This document shows, piece by piece, positions 9,542 to 19,893 of a stretch of 64,000 nucleotides of DNA. The notes under the pieces are model-generated. The model made no database searches, had not been told where the DNA came from, and saw only the letters and a list, made by a program, of their open reading frames with translations. A program made the position numbers and the translations under genes. Position 1 is the stretch's first letter; every line of letters starts with the position of its first letter. Source of the DNA: Nitrosomonas sp. (GTDB lineage: Bacteria > Pseudomonadota > Gammaproteobacteria > Burkholderiales > Nitrosomonadaceae); assembly GCA_024281995.1 (NCBI GenBank), contig JAMWZW010000001.1:124001-188000 (forward strand), in the 5' to 3' direction.

Positions 9542-10024
9542 TCAAATGTATTGAACATCGAGAATTTCATATTCGCGGATACCGCTTGGTGCTTGAACTT
9601 CAGCAATATCTCCGGCATATTTACCAATTAGAGCTCGGGCAATGGGGGAACTGATTGAAATTTTTCCATCTTTAATATTGGCTTCATCGTCACCGACAAT
9701 CTGATAAGTCACGATTTCACCGCTTTGTAAATCTTCCAGTTCCACGGTGGCTCCGAATACACAAGCACCATCCGCATTGATGAGAGCCGGATTAATGATT
9801 TGTGCACTGGATAACTTATTCTCCAGCTCAGCAATGCGCCCTTCAATAAACCCCTGTTTTTCCTTGGCAGCATCGTATTCTGCATTTTCTGAAAGATCGC
9901 CGTGAGAGCGGGCCTCTGCAATGGCTGCAATGACTGCAGGGCGATGTACGGTTTTCATTTCATGCAGCTCTTTGCGCAATGCTTCTGCTCCTGCTACCGT
10001 TAAAGGAATAGTACTCATCGTCAT
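9542..10024 (-). CDS. greA: Transcription elongation factor GreA
   Basis: Binds the RNA polymerase secondary channel and stimulates cleavage of backtracked transcripts. The N-terminal coiled coil carries the tip motif '[13 protein letters not shown]' with acidic residues that coordinate the active-site metal, and the C-terminal FKBP-like domain contains '[14 protein letters not shown]'. The length of 160 residues is typical. AAAGG lies 6 bases before the ATG at 10024; a second ATG two codons later is possible. It follows carB by 60 bases and is probably the last gene of a carA-carB-greA unit. Confidence 0.97.
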   Translation of the reverse strand: MTMSTIPLTVAGAEALRKELHEMKTVHRPAVIAAIAEARSHGDLSENAEYDAAKEKQGFIEGRIAELENKLSSAQIINPALINADGACVFGATVELEDLQSGEIVTYQIVGDDEANIKDGKISISSPIARALIGKYAGDIAEVQAPSGIREYEILDVQYI

Positions 10025-10084
10025 TTATTACCTTTCATTTTCATTCTGTTTCGCTAAAAACCAGTTAATTGACTTATTTACACC

Positions 10085-13000
10085 TTAAATTTTGAGTTGT
10101 GTATGCAACTTCTGCAAATTATAAGCCTGTAATTCACGTCTGTTGATTATACCCACGCAAGCAGCGCGAGCACCTGCTAATGTTGTATAGTAGGTTACTT
10201 TTGCTTGAAGCGCAGCATGTCGGATTGAATATGAGTCCCGTATGGCACTGCGTTGATTTTTTACCGTGTTAATGATTAAACTGATTTCACCATTTTTAAT
10301 CATATCTACAATATGCGGACGACCTTCTGCTACTTTATTGATAATGATAACATTTATTCCAGCTTCTGAAATTGCTGCAGCCGTTCCGCGTGTAGCATAG
10401 AGGGTAAAACCAAGTTCTGCTAGGCTTCGAGCAATTTCAACGGCATGCTGTTTGTCAGATTGCCGCACGCTAATAAAAATCTTGCCGGATCCAGGCAGAC
10501 GAACGTCTGTGGCCAATTGAGATTTAACAAAAGCTTCGGCAAAGGTCGCGCCCATTCCCATGACTTCACCTGTTGACTTCATTTCCGGACCCAATATCGT
10601 ATCGACACCAGAAAGTTTTAGAAACGGGAAAACGGCTTCCTTAACAGAGTAATAACCGGGGATAACTTCTTCAGTAATGCCTTGTTCGGTCAACTTTTTT
10701 CCTGCCATGCAGCGCGCTGCAATTTTTGCCAATTGCAGGCCAGTTGCTTTAGAAATGAAGGGTACCGTGCGCGACGCTCTGGGATTGACCTCGAGAACAT
10801 AAACGGTATTATCCTGAATTGCGAACTGAACATTCATCAACCCTACAACGTTTAATGCACGCGCCATCTCCGCCGTTTGGCGGCGTAATTCATCGAGCAT
10901 CTCAGGTTGCAGATTGAAAGTTGGCAAAGCGCATGCCGAGTCACCGGAATGCACGCCCGCTTGTTCGATATGCTCCATGATACCGCCAATTAGAACAGTT
11001 TCTCCGTCATATATGGCATCCACATCGACCTCTGTGGCGTTAGTGAGAAAATGATCCAGTAACACCGGCGAATCATTGGACACTTTAACGGCTTCGCGCA
11101 TATAACGTTCTAAATCAGCTTTTTCATGCACAATTTCCATAGCCCGTCCGCCCAGTACATAACTAGGTCTGACTACAAGCGGGTAGCCAATTTCATCGGC
11201 AGCGGTCAAAGCTGATTGCGGATCGCGCGCCGTACGATTGGGGGGTTGCCGCAAGCCCAATGATTGCAACATTTTCTGGAAGCGTTCGCGATCTTCAGCG
11301 CAGTCTATCATGTCCGGGCTGGTACCGATTATGGAGACGCCATTTGCTTCCAAGTCTCGCGCAAGCTTGAGAGGCGTTTGTCCGCCATATTGCACGATTA
11401 CGCCATGGGGTTTTTCCACAGCAGCAATTTCAAGCACATCTTCTAGTGTCAATGGCTCAAAATATAAGCGATCCGATGTATCGTAATCGGTCGAGACTGT
11501 TTCAGGATTGCAGTTAACCATAATCGTTTCAAAGCCATCTTCGCGTAATGCCAAGGCTGCGTGAACACAACAATAATCAAATTCAATGCCTTGACCGATA
11601 CGATTGGGGCCGCCGCCCAGTACCATAATTTTCTTTTTCTTTGTCGGCTGTGATTCACACTCATCCTCGTAAGTGGAATACATATAGGCTGTGCTGGTGG
11701 CGAATTCGGCCGCGCACGTATCGACACGTTTATATACAGGCCTTACATTCAATTGCTGACGGTAAGATCGCACCGCAGTTTGTTCGGCATGAAGCAATTT
11801 TGCCAGGCGTCGATCTGAGAAACCGCTTCGTTTGAGTTTTCGAAGCGCGTATTTATCGAGCATTTCCAGGTTTACGTTAGTCAGTGATTGTTCTTGTTTG
11901 ACAAGATCTTCGATTTGCGCAAGAAACCAAATATCGATATGTGTCAACTGATGAATTTCATCAATGGACAGATTGCAACGGAATGCGTCAGCGATATACC
12001 AAATACGTTCAGGGCCAGGATTAGCCAGTTCGCTTCGAATGACTTCGAGATTGTCGGTTTTCTCGTCCAAGCCATCTGCACCGGTTTCCAATCCGCGCAA
12101 AGCTTTTTGCAGTGATTCCTGAAATGTGCGGCCGATTGCCATGACTTCGCCGACCGATTTCATTTGCGTGGTCAGACGATCATTGGTTTGTGGAAACTTT
12201 TCAAAGGCAAAGCGCGGTACTTTGGTCACGACATAATCGATAGTGGGTTCGAACGATGCCGGTATCACACCGCCGGTAATGTCATTGCCCAGCTCGTTGA
12301 GGGTATAGCCGATGGCAAGCTTGGCGGCAATCTTGGCGATTGGAAAACCGGTTGCTTTCGATGCCAGCGCAGAGGACCGCGAAACACGTGGATTCATTTC
12401 GATCACCAGCATGCGGCCAGTATCTGGATTAATCGCAAACTGAACATTGGAACCGCCCGTTTCCACGCCGATTTCGCGTAATACCGCAATCGATGCGTTG
12501 CGCATCAGTTGATATTCCTTGTCTGTCAACGTTTGAGCGGGTGCCACCGTGATTGAATCGCCGGTATGAACACCCATTGGATCGAGGTTCTCAATGGCAC
12601 AAACGATAATGCAGTTATCGTTCTTGTCGCGTACCACTTCCATTTCAAATTCTTTCCAACCGATGACTGATTCTTCAATCAGCAATTCTCTGGTCGGTGA
12701 AGTTTCCAAGCCGCGCTCGCAAATGTCGAGAAATTCTTGGCGATTGTATGCGATACCGCCGCCGCTTCCACCCATCGTGAAAGACGGACGAATGATGACA
12801 GGATAACCGAGCATCGCCTGAACTTGAAGTGCTTCTTCCATGCTATGAGCGACCGCCGAACGGGCAGAATTCAAGCCGATGCGAGTCATGGCTTGTTTAA
12901 ATTTCTCACGATCTTCGGCCATGTCGATCGCTTCCCGGGAAGCGCCGATGAGTTCGACACCGTATTTTTGTAACACACCGTGCTTGACCAGATCCAGTGC

Positions 13001-13294
13001 GCAGTTTAATGCGGTTTGGCCGCCCATGGTCGGCAATAGCGCCTGAGGTTGCTCAATGGCGATAATCTTTTCAAGCATAGTCCAGGTAATCGGTTCGATG
13101 TACGTTGCATCCGCCATTTCCGGATCAGTCATAATGGTAGCAGGGTTGGAATTGACCAAAATGATTCGGTAGCCTTCTTCTCGTAAGGCTTTACAGGCTT
13201 GAGCGCCGGAATAATCGAATTCGCATGCCTGGCCGATGATAATAGGACCGGCACCGATAATGAGGATGGATTGAATGTCGGTACGTTTAGGCAT
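10085..13294 (-). CDS. carB: Carbamoyl-phosphate synthase large subunit CarB
   Basis: Makes carbamoyl phosphate from bicarbonate, two ATP and ammonia channelled from CarA, feeding pyrimidine and arginine synthesis. Two tandem ATP-grasp halves are visible, each opening with a conserved loop ('[21 protein letters not shown]' type in the first, '[18 protein letters not shown]' in the second), followed by an oligomerisation domain and a C-terminal MGS-like allosteric domain. The start is set at M-P-K-R-T-D (13294), giving 1069 residues against 1073 in E. coli; a GTG/ATG eight codons upstream overlaps the carA end and is less likely. It lies 26 bases behind carA. Confidence 0.98.
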   Translation of the reverse strand: MPKRTDIQSILIIGAGPIIIGQACEFDYSGAQACKALREEGYRIILVNSNPATIMTDPEMADATYIEPITWTMLEKIIAIEQPQALLPTMGGQTALNCALDLVKHGVLQKYGVELIGASREAIDMAEDREKFKQAMTRIGLNSARSAVAHSMEEALQVQAMLGYPVIIRPSFTMGGSGGGIAYNRQEFLDICERGLETSPTRELLIEESVIGWKEFEMEVVRDKNDNCIIVCAIENLDPMGVHTGDSITVAPAQTLTDKEYQLMRNASIAVLREIGVETGGSNVQFAINPDTGRMLVIEMNPRVSRSSALASKATGFPIAKIAAKLAIGYTLNELGNDITGGVIPASFEPTIDYVVTKVPRFAFEKFPQTNDRLTTQMKSVGEVMAIGRTFQESLQKALRGLETGADGLDEKTDNLEVIRSELANPGPERIWYIADAFRCNLSIDEIHQLTHIDIWFLAQIEDLVKQEQSLTNVNLEMLDKYALRKLKRSGFSDRRLAKLLHAEQTAVRSYRQQLNVRPVYKRVDTCAAEFATSTAYMYSTYEDECESQPTKKKKIMVLGGGPNRIGQGIEFDYCCVHAALALREDGFETIMVNCNPETVSTDYDTSDRLYFEPLTLEDVLEIAAVEKPHGVIVQYGGQTPLKLARDLEANGVSIIGTSPDMIDCAEDRERFQKMLQSLGLRQPPNRTARDPQSALTAADEIGYPLVVRPSYVLGGRAMEIVHEKADLERYMREAVKVSNDSPVLLDHFLTNATEVDVDAIYDGETVLIGGIMEHIEQAGVHSGDSACALPTFNLQPEMLDELRRQTAEMARALNVVGLMNVQFAIQDNTVYVLEVNPRASRTVPFISKATGLQLAKIAARCMAGKKLTEQGITEEVIPGYYSVKEAVFPFLKLSGVDTILGPEMKSTGEVMGMGATFAEAFVKSQLATDVRLPGSGKIFISVRQSDKQHAVEIARSLAELGFTLYATRGTAAAISEAGINVIIINKVAEGRPHIVDMIKNGEISLIINTVKNQRSAIRDSYSIRHAALQAKVTYYTTLAGARAACVGIINRRELQAYNLQKLHTQLKI

Positions 13295-13320
13295 ATTTTT
13301 AGAGAATGAACATGGCAATG

Positions 13321-14478
13321 CTATGATTGGGAATGCTGCGTTTTACGGTGCTGCATCATGGCGATAAACTTATCAAACAAATAATCGGCCTCGTGTGGAC
13401 CGGGACTGGCTTCCGGATGACCCTGAAAGCAAAATGCAGGCTTATCCACCAATTCAAATCCTTGCAAACTGCCATCGAACAGCGACACATGGGTGATACG
13501 CGCATTGCCGGGCAAGGAATCCAGATCGACTGCAAAACCATGATTCTGGCTGGTTATGATGACTTTGCCGCTGTTGACATCTTGCACAGGATGATTGGCA
13601 CCATGATGACCAAATTTCATTTTGGCTGTACGTGCGCCACTGGCTAGTGCTAATAATTGATGCCCAAGGCAGATACCAAATATCGGAATATTTTTTTGTA
13701 GCAAGGCTTGGGTAGTGGAAATTGCATAATCGCAAGGTTCAGGATCACCGGGACCATTGGAAAGGAAGATACCGTCCGGTTGAATTTTCATGACTTCATC
13801 CGCCTGTGTTTGTGCAGGAAAAACTGTCACTTTACAACCGCGCTGCACGAGCTTGCGCAAAATTGTACGCTTGATGCCAAAATCGAAAGCTGCGACATGA
13901 AATGCGGGATTTTCATGAATCCGGGAACCTGATTCCAACGACCATTCGCCCTCGCACCAGGTATATGGTTGCGAGCAACTGACCACTTTAGCAAGATCCA
14001 TTCCCGCGAGCCCAGGAAATGCCCTGGCAGCTTGCAAAGCTTGGCCTTCATCAATATCTCCCGTCATAATGCAGCCCGATTGCGCACCTTTCTCGCGCAA
14101 AATCCGCGTTAATTTGCGTGTATCGATTTCCGCAATAGCGACGACATTTTGTTCCTGGAGAAATTCGGATAATGTTTGGGTTTTGCGGTGATTGCTGGCA
14201 ATTATTGGAAGATCGCGAATGACTAGACCAGCGGCATAAACTTTGTCGATGTTGCCCGATTCAAAATCAACCGGATTGGCGCCAGTATTGCCGATATGCG
14301 GGTAAGTCAGGGTAATGATTTGCTGGCAATAAGAAGGATCGGTTAATATTTCCTGATAGCCGGTCATCGCTGTATTGAAAGCGACTTCACCGGTTTTGAT
14401 GCCTTCAACACCGATAGACGCGCCATAAAAAACCGTTCCATCAGCAAGAGCGAGGATGGCGTGCGAGCGTTGTGACAC
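13321..14478 (-). CDS. carA: Carbamoyl-phosphate synthase small subunit CarA
   Basis: Glutaminase subunit that supplies ammonia to CarB. The N-terminal CarA domain ('[17 protein letters not shown]') is followed by a class I glutamine amidotransferase domain with the nucleophile elbow '[14 protein letters not shown]' and the His-Glu pair in '[14 protein letters not shown]'. The start is GTG at 14478: AAGGAG sits 6 bases before it and the resulting 385 residues match E. coli (382). A longer reading from 14502 would put that Shine-Dalgarno sequence inside the gene. It is first in the carA-carB-greA unit. Confidence 0.97.
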   Translation of the reverse strand: MSQRSHAILALADGTVFYGASIGVEGIKTGEVAFNTAMTGYQEILTDPSYCQQIITLTYPHIGNTGANPVDFESGNIDKVYAAGLVIRDLPIIASNHRKTQTLSEFLQEQNVVAIAEIDTRKLTRILREKGAQSGCIMTGDIDEGQALQAARAFPGLAGMDLAKVVSCSQPYTWCEGEWSLESGSRIHENPAFHVAAFDFGIKRTILRKLVQRGCKVTVFPAQTQADEVMKIQPDGIFLSNGPGDPEPCDYAISTTQALLQKNIPIFGICLGHQLLALASGARTAKMKFGHHGANHPVQDVNSGKVIITSQNHGFAVDLDSLPGNARITHVSLFDGSLQGFELVDKPAFCFQGHPEASPGPHEADYLFDKFIAMMQHRKTQHSQS

Positions 14479-14818
14479 AAAAAACTCCTTGGAAACTGGC
14501 AAAATCTAGGAAAAAGAACCAAAGCCTAATTTATTGTAATACCCTGGTTATTGAATAATGAGATTATACGTGAAAAAGGTTTGGTTTTCTATGAGGTATG
14601 CTATTATCAAAATTTGTCTGTATTGTGCGTTTACTCCCTAATAATCAACTAGAAAGATTATTTTATTGTTCTTTTATCAATGTGAAAAGAAACAGATAGA
14701 CAAAATTGCAGCAAATAGCTTTTGTGAGGACACGGGGTGTGGATTTGGTGCATGATATTTCTTATTTTTATTGTTGTGTCTACTTTTTATGCAATATCTT
14801 AGATAGCGGAGAATGGAA
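14479..14818. other. Intergenic region between carA and the DUF883 gene
   Basis: A 340-bp AT-rich divergent promoter region. It must hold the carA promoter on the minus strand and that of the DUF883 gene on the plus strand. No convincing pyrimidine attenuator, ARG box or RNA gene could be recognised by eye. Confidence 0.6.
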
Positions 14819-15148
14819 ATGAATCAGAATTTTAATGTAAGGAAAGATGAACTGTTAAAAGATATACAGAATATTTTAAAGAATGCTGAAGAACTTTATG
14901 AATCTATTGCTGATGATGGTACCGATAAAACCAAGCAAATCAAGAAGAATTTAAAAGCAAAGATAGAAAAAACCAAAGTGCAATTTGAAGATATTGAAGA
15001 TAGCTTGACTGATATTGCAGAAACAACTGCTGCAACTGTAACCGACGCTGATGCGTGGATACGCAATAACCCTTACCCTGCTTTAGGAGTAGCTTTTTCA
15101 ATGGGAATGCTAATAGCATTACTCCTAGGCGGTAATTCGCGTCGCTAA
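14819..15148 (+). CDS. DUF883 family (ElaB/YqjD-like) membrane-anchored protein
   Basis: Small protein of the ElaB/YqjD/DUF883 group, stationary-phase or stress proteins tied to the inner membrane by a C-terminal helix and, in E. coli, able to bind ribosomes. The first 75 residues are highly charged and helical, probably coiled coil. They are followed by the family junction 'DAWIRNNPYPALGVA' and a transmembrane segment (about residues 88-104) ending in a short basic tail. ATG 14819 is preferred because GGAG lies 7 bases upstream; the ATG at 14813 overlaps that site. It is monocistronic. Confidence 0.88.
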   Translation: MNQNFNVRKDELLKDIQNILKNAEELYESIADDGTDKTKQIKKNLKAKIEKTKVQFEDIEDSLTDIAETTAATVTDADAWIRNNPYPALGVAFSMGMLIALLLGGNSRR

Positions 15149-15347
15149 GAATTTTTTGTATTTGAAATACGGCCTTAGCTTTGACAAAAAATAAGCTAAT
15201 AAACGAATATTGTGATTATTTGGTGAATAAAATATTGAAGTAAGAAATAGAGTTAACTTATTGTTATTTAGGTACTCTTTGGCATATTTCTGCAGTGAAA
15301 ATTTTAATAATATTGTCGACTCTGGTATTTGTTTCTAATAGGAAACC

Positions 15348-17156
15348 TTAATTTAGATCAAGAAGATCTAGCTTATCAAGCTCCGTTACAGTTTCTTGGA
15401 GGGTGTATACAATTCTATTGGCTCCCACTGCTTGTAATTTGTCAAAATTACTTTTAGCGGATTCCGAATCGTCTAGACCTAATCTACTCGCCACAATAAT
15501 TATCTCCGGGAAACGTGCACGTACTCGCTTGCAGAGGTAAACAGTATGCGCCAAGCTACCAGGATAAACCGAAACAATAACAATAATATTGGCTTTGATT
15601 TGTTCTATCCTTGTTAACATTTCGGTTGCTAAGCCCAAAGATGTAATTTCGTGCCACTCAAAATCTTCATTGTGTATTGATTTTCCGAGCATGGTTACAG
15701 CCAATTCATCCGTAGAGTCACGTGCGGGTATGGCCAAAATTATTTTTCGCTCGGTTTGCGCTTGTTCTTTATGTTCTTGCGCTTCTGCTTCGTTTATTTG
15801 CTCGGCAAGAACGGTTCTTAAATTTTCGATAAGCTCACGTTGTTCCTCACCATCAATTTTGCCTTGGCGTAAATCGATCCTGGCCTGCAACAATGCTGGA
15901 ATGGCCAAATCATCGAATGCCTGCGCTAACGTTTTATCCGTATTTGAAGAAAGTTCTTGTTCAACCAACCCCGTTGCCTCATCAACATCATCGGCTAACA
16001 ATCGTTGATAAAAGCGTTGTCCAACAGATAAAGCAGGGCGATCGCCGAGAAGCGTATCCAGGAAACTTAAGTAAGGAACATACCGTCCCAATACCACGAT
16101 ACAAACCGTTAACGGTGAAGCCAAAATAAGTCCAATCGGTCCCCATAACCATGTCCAAAATGCTACGCATACCAGCAGAGCTGCCTGAGATACACCAATG
16201 CCACGTCCGTAGAGCATGGGTTCTATGATCATGTTAGTAATGAGCTCAAGAACACAGAACATCGCGAGTACCATAATTGCTAATGACCAATCAGGCGAAA
16301 TTAGCAGACTCAGCATGATGGGCAGGATTGCGGTAAGCCATGGCCCTAGATATGGGATGTAACGTAACAAAGCTCCAAAGAATCCCCATAAAGCCGCATA
16401 CGGGACACCAATCAGCCATAAACCGAGAGCTACTGCAATTCCATATCCTACATTTATCAGTAATTGCATCAGCAGATATCTGCTAACGCGTTCACCGGCA
16501 TCTTCAAATGCACGTGTTGTATGCGCTATCTGTTCAACACCAATTAATGAAATCACACGATCCCGTAAATCTTCACGATTGAGCAGCATGAAGCAAACCA
16601 ACACAATGATCAAACCTGCGTTAGCCAAGGGTTCCAGCATCGGTCCAAAAAGAGACCACAATTGCGATAGTTGGAAGGGGCCGTCATTTACAATACGAAC
16701 CGGTTGAGCATCTATTTTTTCTTTTTTGTCAGTAGGAATAGGTAGGCTATCTTCGATTGCGGGGTTATCTGTCAGTTGTTCGGTAATACGTTCTGTGACA
16801 GCTTGCAATTTATCCAATAATCCGTCACGTTCACGTTCAGTAAGTTGATTGATTTTGGATAAGATGTTGTTTTCGTACTGCGGATATGCATCCAATAAAC
16901 TTCCCATTTGATTAGTGATACCCCACATAGCGCCGACAATGCTGCTTAGTGCAAGCGAAGAAGCTAACGTGACAGCGACTACTCGGGCAATACCGTGTTG
17001 CTGTAGCCATGTTACTATTGGGGATAGCAGAAACGTCAGTAAAATTGATAATGCAACAGGGATAATGATCACCCTGGCCCAATAAAGAAAACCCAGTACT
17101 AGCGCTAAAGCGATCAACATGGATACATTATTGGTAATGCATTGATTTTTATTCAT
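15348..17156 (-). CDS. AI-2E family transporter (PerM-like) with an extra C-terminal domain
   Basis: Polytopic inner-membrane protein of the AI-2E/PerM family; members are proposed exporters or ion antiporters. Residues 1 to about 375 hold the usual set of transmembrane helices, with a hydrophilic insert near 90-165 and the family motif 'GYGIAVALGLWLIGVPYAALWGF' (broken across helices) and 'YIPYLGPWLTAILP'. Beyond about residue 390 comes a long soluble part: a helical, charged section and then, from about 475, an alternating strand-helix domain ('KIILAIPARDSTDELAV...IIVIVSVYPGS') that resembles the Rossmann fold of cobalamin-binding domains but lacks the DxHxxG histidine motif. Typical family members are about 350 residues, so the tail is extra. 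The transported substrate is unknown. Confidence 0.85.
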   Translation of the reverse strand: MNKNQCITNNVSMLIALALVLGFLYWARVIIIPVALSILLTFLLSPIVTWLQQHGIARVVAVTLASSLALSSIVGAMWGITNQMGSLLDAYPQYENNILSKINQLTERERDGLLDKLQAVTERITEQLTDNPAIEDSLPIPTDKKEKIDAQPVRIVNDGPFQLSQLWSLFGPMLEPLANAGLIIVLVCFMLLNREDLRDRVISLIGVEQIAHTTRAFEDAGERVSRYLLMQLLINVGYGIAVALGLWLIGVPYAALWGFFGALLRYIPYLGPWLTAILPIMLSLLISPDWSLAIMVLAMFCVLELITNMIIEPMLYGRGIGVSQAALLVCVAFWTWLWGPIGLILASPLTVCIVVLGRYVPYLSFLDTLLGDRPALSVGQRFYQRLLADDVDEATGLVEQELSSNTDKTLAQAFDDLAIPALLQARIDLRQGKIDGEEQRELIENLRTVLAEQINEAEAQEHKEQAQTERKIILAIPARDSTDELAVTMLGKSIHNEDFEWHEITSLGLATEMLTRIEQIKANIIVIVSVYPGSLAHTVYLCKRVRARFPEIIIVASRLGLDDSESAKSNFDKLQAVGANRIVYTLQETVTELDKLDLLDLN

Positions 17157-17215
17157 ATTTTATTGAGTGAAAATTAATTTTTTGGAAAAATGAAATCCCG
17201 AAACACTATTATATT

Positions 17216-18343
17216 ATGATTAAACCAATAATTTTCATTAGCTTAGTAAGTTTAACCTATTTAATATTTATTCCTTCAGGCACTGTTTTAGCCTTCGATA
17301 TCAATCCCTTTAAAGAATATCAAGGGGGTACCGAATTAGTGCAAACTTTTGAACAACCGGCTGCGGAAATTGTAGTCAGTTCGATTATTAATCCGGTGCA
17401 CGAAGAACTCACAATCAAGTCATTATTTCTTGTGAGAGATAGGCACATGCCAGGTTTTGATTTAATTGACGATGATTTAATAAAGAAAGTTATCAGAGGC
17501 GTTCGCTGGAATGACGACCCGCTGAATTTTTTACCGGATAATCCGCGTCAATGGCTTCTAAATTTTGAGCATGCCAGCAAAATAGCCGATCGCATCAATG
17601 AAAATTTTGATTTGTTCTATCGAAGCCATCATGCTGATTTACAATTTTTACATGCTATGGCATCAAATGAAGAGGAATCCGCTCAATTTACTCGCGATGC
17701 GATCATGAGTTGGATCGAGTTCACTTACAAAGTGTCGTCCGGATATATTCCAATTCACACACCTTTTAGACAGTTACAGAAATTTCTAACACCCAAGTCT
17801 AATGCATTGTTTAAAAAATATTTCACACAGCAAGGCAGAAGATTAAACTGGACACCTGCATATTTGTTCTCTTTAAAGTGCAACCGGGAAGTGACGCTGC
17901 CGTCCACATTCTATGAATTAGACTGCTCACAAACAAACTGGCTAGTTGATAAAAAAGATATACAAAATATCGCACTCGGCAGCTTATTGCATGTCATCCA
18001 GGATTCTTTCTCGGATAGCCATGTAACCCGCAATCCTGATTATGATGGCAATTATTCGCTCATCCACGGGCGTTCCGCGATACAAACTTTCAATACCTAT
18101 AAGAAACAAAGTATAAGACTACATCGCGGCGCGGATTCTTATCCGCATGATATGGATAAACCACCTATGCAGAATGGATTTAATTTGGAAGAAGTTTCAG
18201 CGGAAATCATTTCTTATGTTTTATCGGATAGAGCTTGGCCCAAACATAAAAATCGCCATGCGATGGTTAGCACCAAACTGAAGGAAGGTATATTTCATCT
18301 TCTTGATCCGAATGCGGTTGCAGGATCGGGAAAATATAAGTGA
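17216..18343 (+). CDS. Exported zinc phospholipase C / S1-P1 nuclease-like protein
   Basis: A 375-residue protein with an N-terminal signal peptide (about residues 1-26). The mature part has features of the all-helical zinc phospholipase C / P1 nuclease fold: 'INPVHEELT' with His62, a Trp/Asp-rich 'VRWNDDP', and a central H-x3-D-x5-H motif (His259, Asp263, His269 in 'LLHVIQDSFSDSHV') like the metal-binding helix of that family. A further His lies in 'HRGADSYPHD'. Substrate and activity cannot be told. It is divergent from the AI-2E gene by 59 bases and followed by a decayed dsrE-like gene. The family call is from motif pattern only. Confidence 0.6.
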   Translation: MIKPIIFISLVSLTYLIFIPSGTVLAFDINPFKEYQGGTELVQTFEQPAAEIVVSSIINPVHEELTIKSLFLVRDRHMPGFDLIDDDLIKKVIRGVRWNDDPLNFLPDNPRQWLLNFEHASKIADRINENFDLFYRSHHADLQFLHAMASNEEESAQFTRDAIMSWIEFTYKVSSGYIPIHTPFRQLQKFLTPKSNALFKKYFTQQGRRLNWTPAYLFSLKCNREVTLPSTFYELDCSQTNWLVDKKDIQNIALGSLLHVIQDSFSDSHVTRNPDYDGNYSLIHGRSAIQTFNTYKKQSIRLHRGADSYPHDMDKPPMQNGFNLEEVSAEIISYVLSDRAWPKHKNRHAMVSTKLKEGIFHLLDPNAVAGSGKYK

Positions 18344-18535
18344 GCCAACAGTTTGTTAGTTTATTCTCAAAGCCTCACGTCGTGCAAAATAGACGCAATG
18401 TAAAATGTAACGACAAGAATTTACTTGTGATAAAGTCCGGTTCGAGTAATAACAGCAATAAATTGTATAACTTCTATCTCCCATTCAACGCGTCACTCAA
18501 ATCTTGCATTGAATGCATGCAGCAAGGAGAGTTTA

Positions 18536-18780
18536 TTGAAACTAGGTATCATCATCGAAACAAATAACCTGGAAAAATCATGGAATGCAGTACGCTTTGC
18601 AAATGCTTCACTGAAGAAAGGGTATTTGGTAAAGATTCTTCTAATAATAGCGGTGTTATTCTCGCGTGCGGCACATGCATTTAGTCGCGCAACCAAGATG
18701 TGAGTGATACCTGTCTAATATCAACCATGAACGATTGCGTAGAGATGATCGAATGGTCAGATAAATCGATAACTTTTTAA
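18536..18780 (+). pseudogene. Decayed DsrE-family protein gene
   Basis: Remnant of a DsrE/DsrF-like gene, a family of small sulfur-relay or redox proteins of about 115 residues. The N-terminal half reads from TTG 18536, with AAGGAG 6 bases upstream: 'KLGIIIETNNLEKSWNAVRF' followed by 'ANASLKKGYLVKI'. About 35 residues are then missing. The C-terminal half is in another frame: 'SNNSGVILACGTCI', a TAG stop, then 'SRNQDVSDTCLISTM' and 'VEMIEWSDKSITF' before TAA at 18778. The A-C-G-T-C motif with its active cysteines and the terminal 'D-x-x-I-T-F' are typical. So there is an internal deletion, a frame change and a nonsense codon. Confidence 0.8.
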
Positions 18781-18865
18781 TGTCATATTGAAAAAAATAG
18801 GATGTTTTCAACAAATAACCTAACTAGTACGGTAGCGAATTTTGTTTATTTCATGAGATATTCGC

Positions 18866-18895
18866 AAAAAAATCACTCTCTGTCTGGTGAGTGAT
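18866..18895 (-). terminator. Intrinsic terminator on the minus strand
   Basis: On the minus strand ATCACTC (18895-18889) pairs with GAGTGAT (18878-18872) around a 10-nt loop and runs straight into seven T (complement of the A tract 18866-18872). On the plus strand there is no T run, so the direction is clear. No known gene on the minus strand ends here, apart from the tiny ORF whose stop codon lies one base upstream. Confidence 0.75.
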
Positions 18896-18896
18896 G

Positions 18897-18962
18897 TTAC
18901 CGAGCATGGGTTAATGAAATGTATGCCTTAGCATAATTTTTTCTGCGTTTTCGCTTGGCCAT
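18897..18962 (-). CDS. Possible 21-residue highly basic small protein
   Basis: A short ORF begins with ATG at 18962 and reads M-A-K-R-K-R-R-K-N-Y-A-K-A-Y, continuing with a short hydrophobic and polar C-terminus to the stop at 18897. Eight of 21 residues are Lys or Arg. The stop codon is separated by one base from a clear intrinsic terminator in the same orientation, which is the main reason to take the ORF seriously. No Shine-Dalgarno sequence or clear promoter is visible. The transcript may instead be a small non-coding RNA. No family is recognised. The rest of 18781-19145 shows nothing else. Confidence 0.35.
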   Translation of the reverse strand: MAKRKRRKNYAKAYISLTHAR

Positions 18963-19145
18963 GGATATAAACGGGCAATATTTCTCTACATAAGAAACTT
19001 TAAGTCCGGTAGTTTTTCTAATTGCGAAAATTAGCATTTTTCGTTCTGAATAGAAGTTTAAGCGTTTGAAATTGATGAGAATGAAGTTTTGCTAATTATT
19101 TTTCAATTCCGCTAACTGTAGTTTTTATTTAAGGACTATCAGGCT

Positions 19146-19700
19146 ATGAAAATCAGCAATCAACAAGCAGCAACTGGAAGCTGGGGCGAAGTCAATAAAA
19201 CGATACGCAAGAAATTATTGATTTTTACAGTGGTGATGTTTGGGTTTGGTTACGCGCTTGTTCCGATGTACGAGAAGTTCTGCGAAGTGGCTGGCATCAA
19301 TAATCAGCGAATACCGGTGGCGACGGATAATGCTTTTACGGCCGACATGTCCCGTCTTATTGCAATCGAGTTGGATACAAATGTCCGCGGTATGCATTGG
19401 AAATTCAAACCACTCCAATCCAAAGTTCAAATACATCCGGGTGAGCTTGTAGAAGTCATGTACGAAATCAAAAATGAATCGGACCATGAAATTACCGGCC
19501 AGGCGATTCCAAGTTACAGTCCACGTAACTTGGACCAATACTTGAGAAAAATCGAATGCTTCTGCTTTACGCAACAAACGTTAAAGCCAGGTGAAGTAAG
19601 GCAAATGCCCGTTAAGTTTTTTATTAACCCCGAGTTACCGGCAGGCATTGATACGGTGACGATTTCTTATACTTTTTTTGCGCAAGCGGAAAATTCGTAA
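19146..19700 (+). CDS. Cytochrome c oxidase assembly protein CtaG/Cox11
   Basis: Copper chaperone that delivers Cu to the CuB site of haem-copper oxidase subunit I at the periplasmic face of the membrane. A short cytosolic N-terminus is followed by one transmembrane helix (about 24-42), the conserved Cys46 in 'YEKFCEVAG', and an Ig-like periplasmic domain with the copper-binding C-F-C-F motif (Cys138, Cys140). It has 184 residues, usual for the family. A reasonable AAGGA lies upstream. Normally the gene sits between ctaD and ctaE; here no oxidase subunit, ctaB or surf1 gene is near, so it is an orphan copy. The next gene encodes a His-rich periplasmic protein, which could point to metal handling. 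Confidence 0.95.
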   Translation: MKISNQQAATGSWGEVNKTIRKKLLIFTVVMFGFGYALVPMYEKFCEVAGINNQRIPVATDNAFTADMSRLIAIELDTNVRGMHWKFKPLQSKVQIHPGELVEVMYEIKNESDHEITGQAIPSYSPRNLDQYLRKIECFCFTQQTLKPGEVRQMPVKFFINPELPAGIDTVTISYTFFAQAENS

Positions 19701-19893
19701 GTAGAAATAAATACGACATCTGCCAGTTCAGTCTGTTATTCTTTAATTTTCTAACTGGCAGAAATGTCTCAATTCAGAAACATATATTGGCATCAGTGGT
19801 AACCTGAATGTGCTTGCTAAGCGCATTCATGTAACAGAAGATCGAATGCGCAATTTTTATGACAACTTCAATCAAATAATCAGGAGAATTTTC

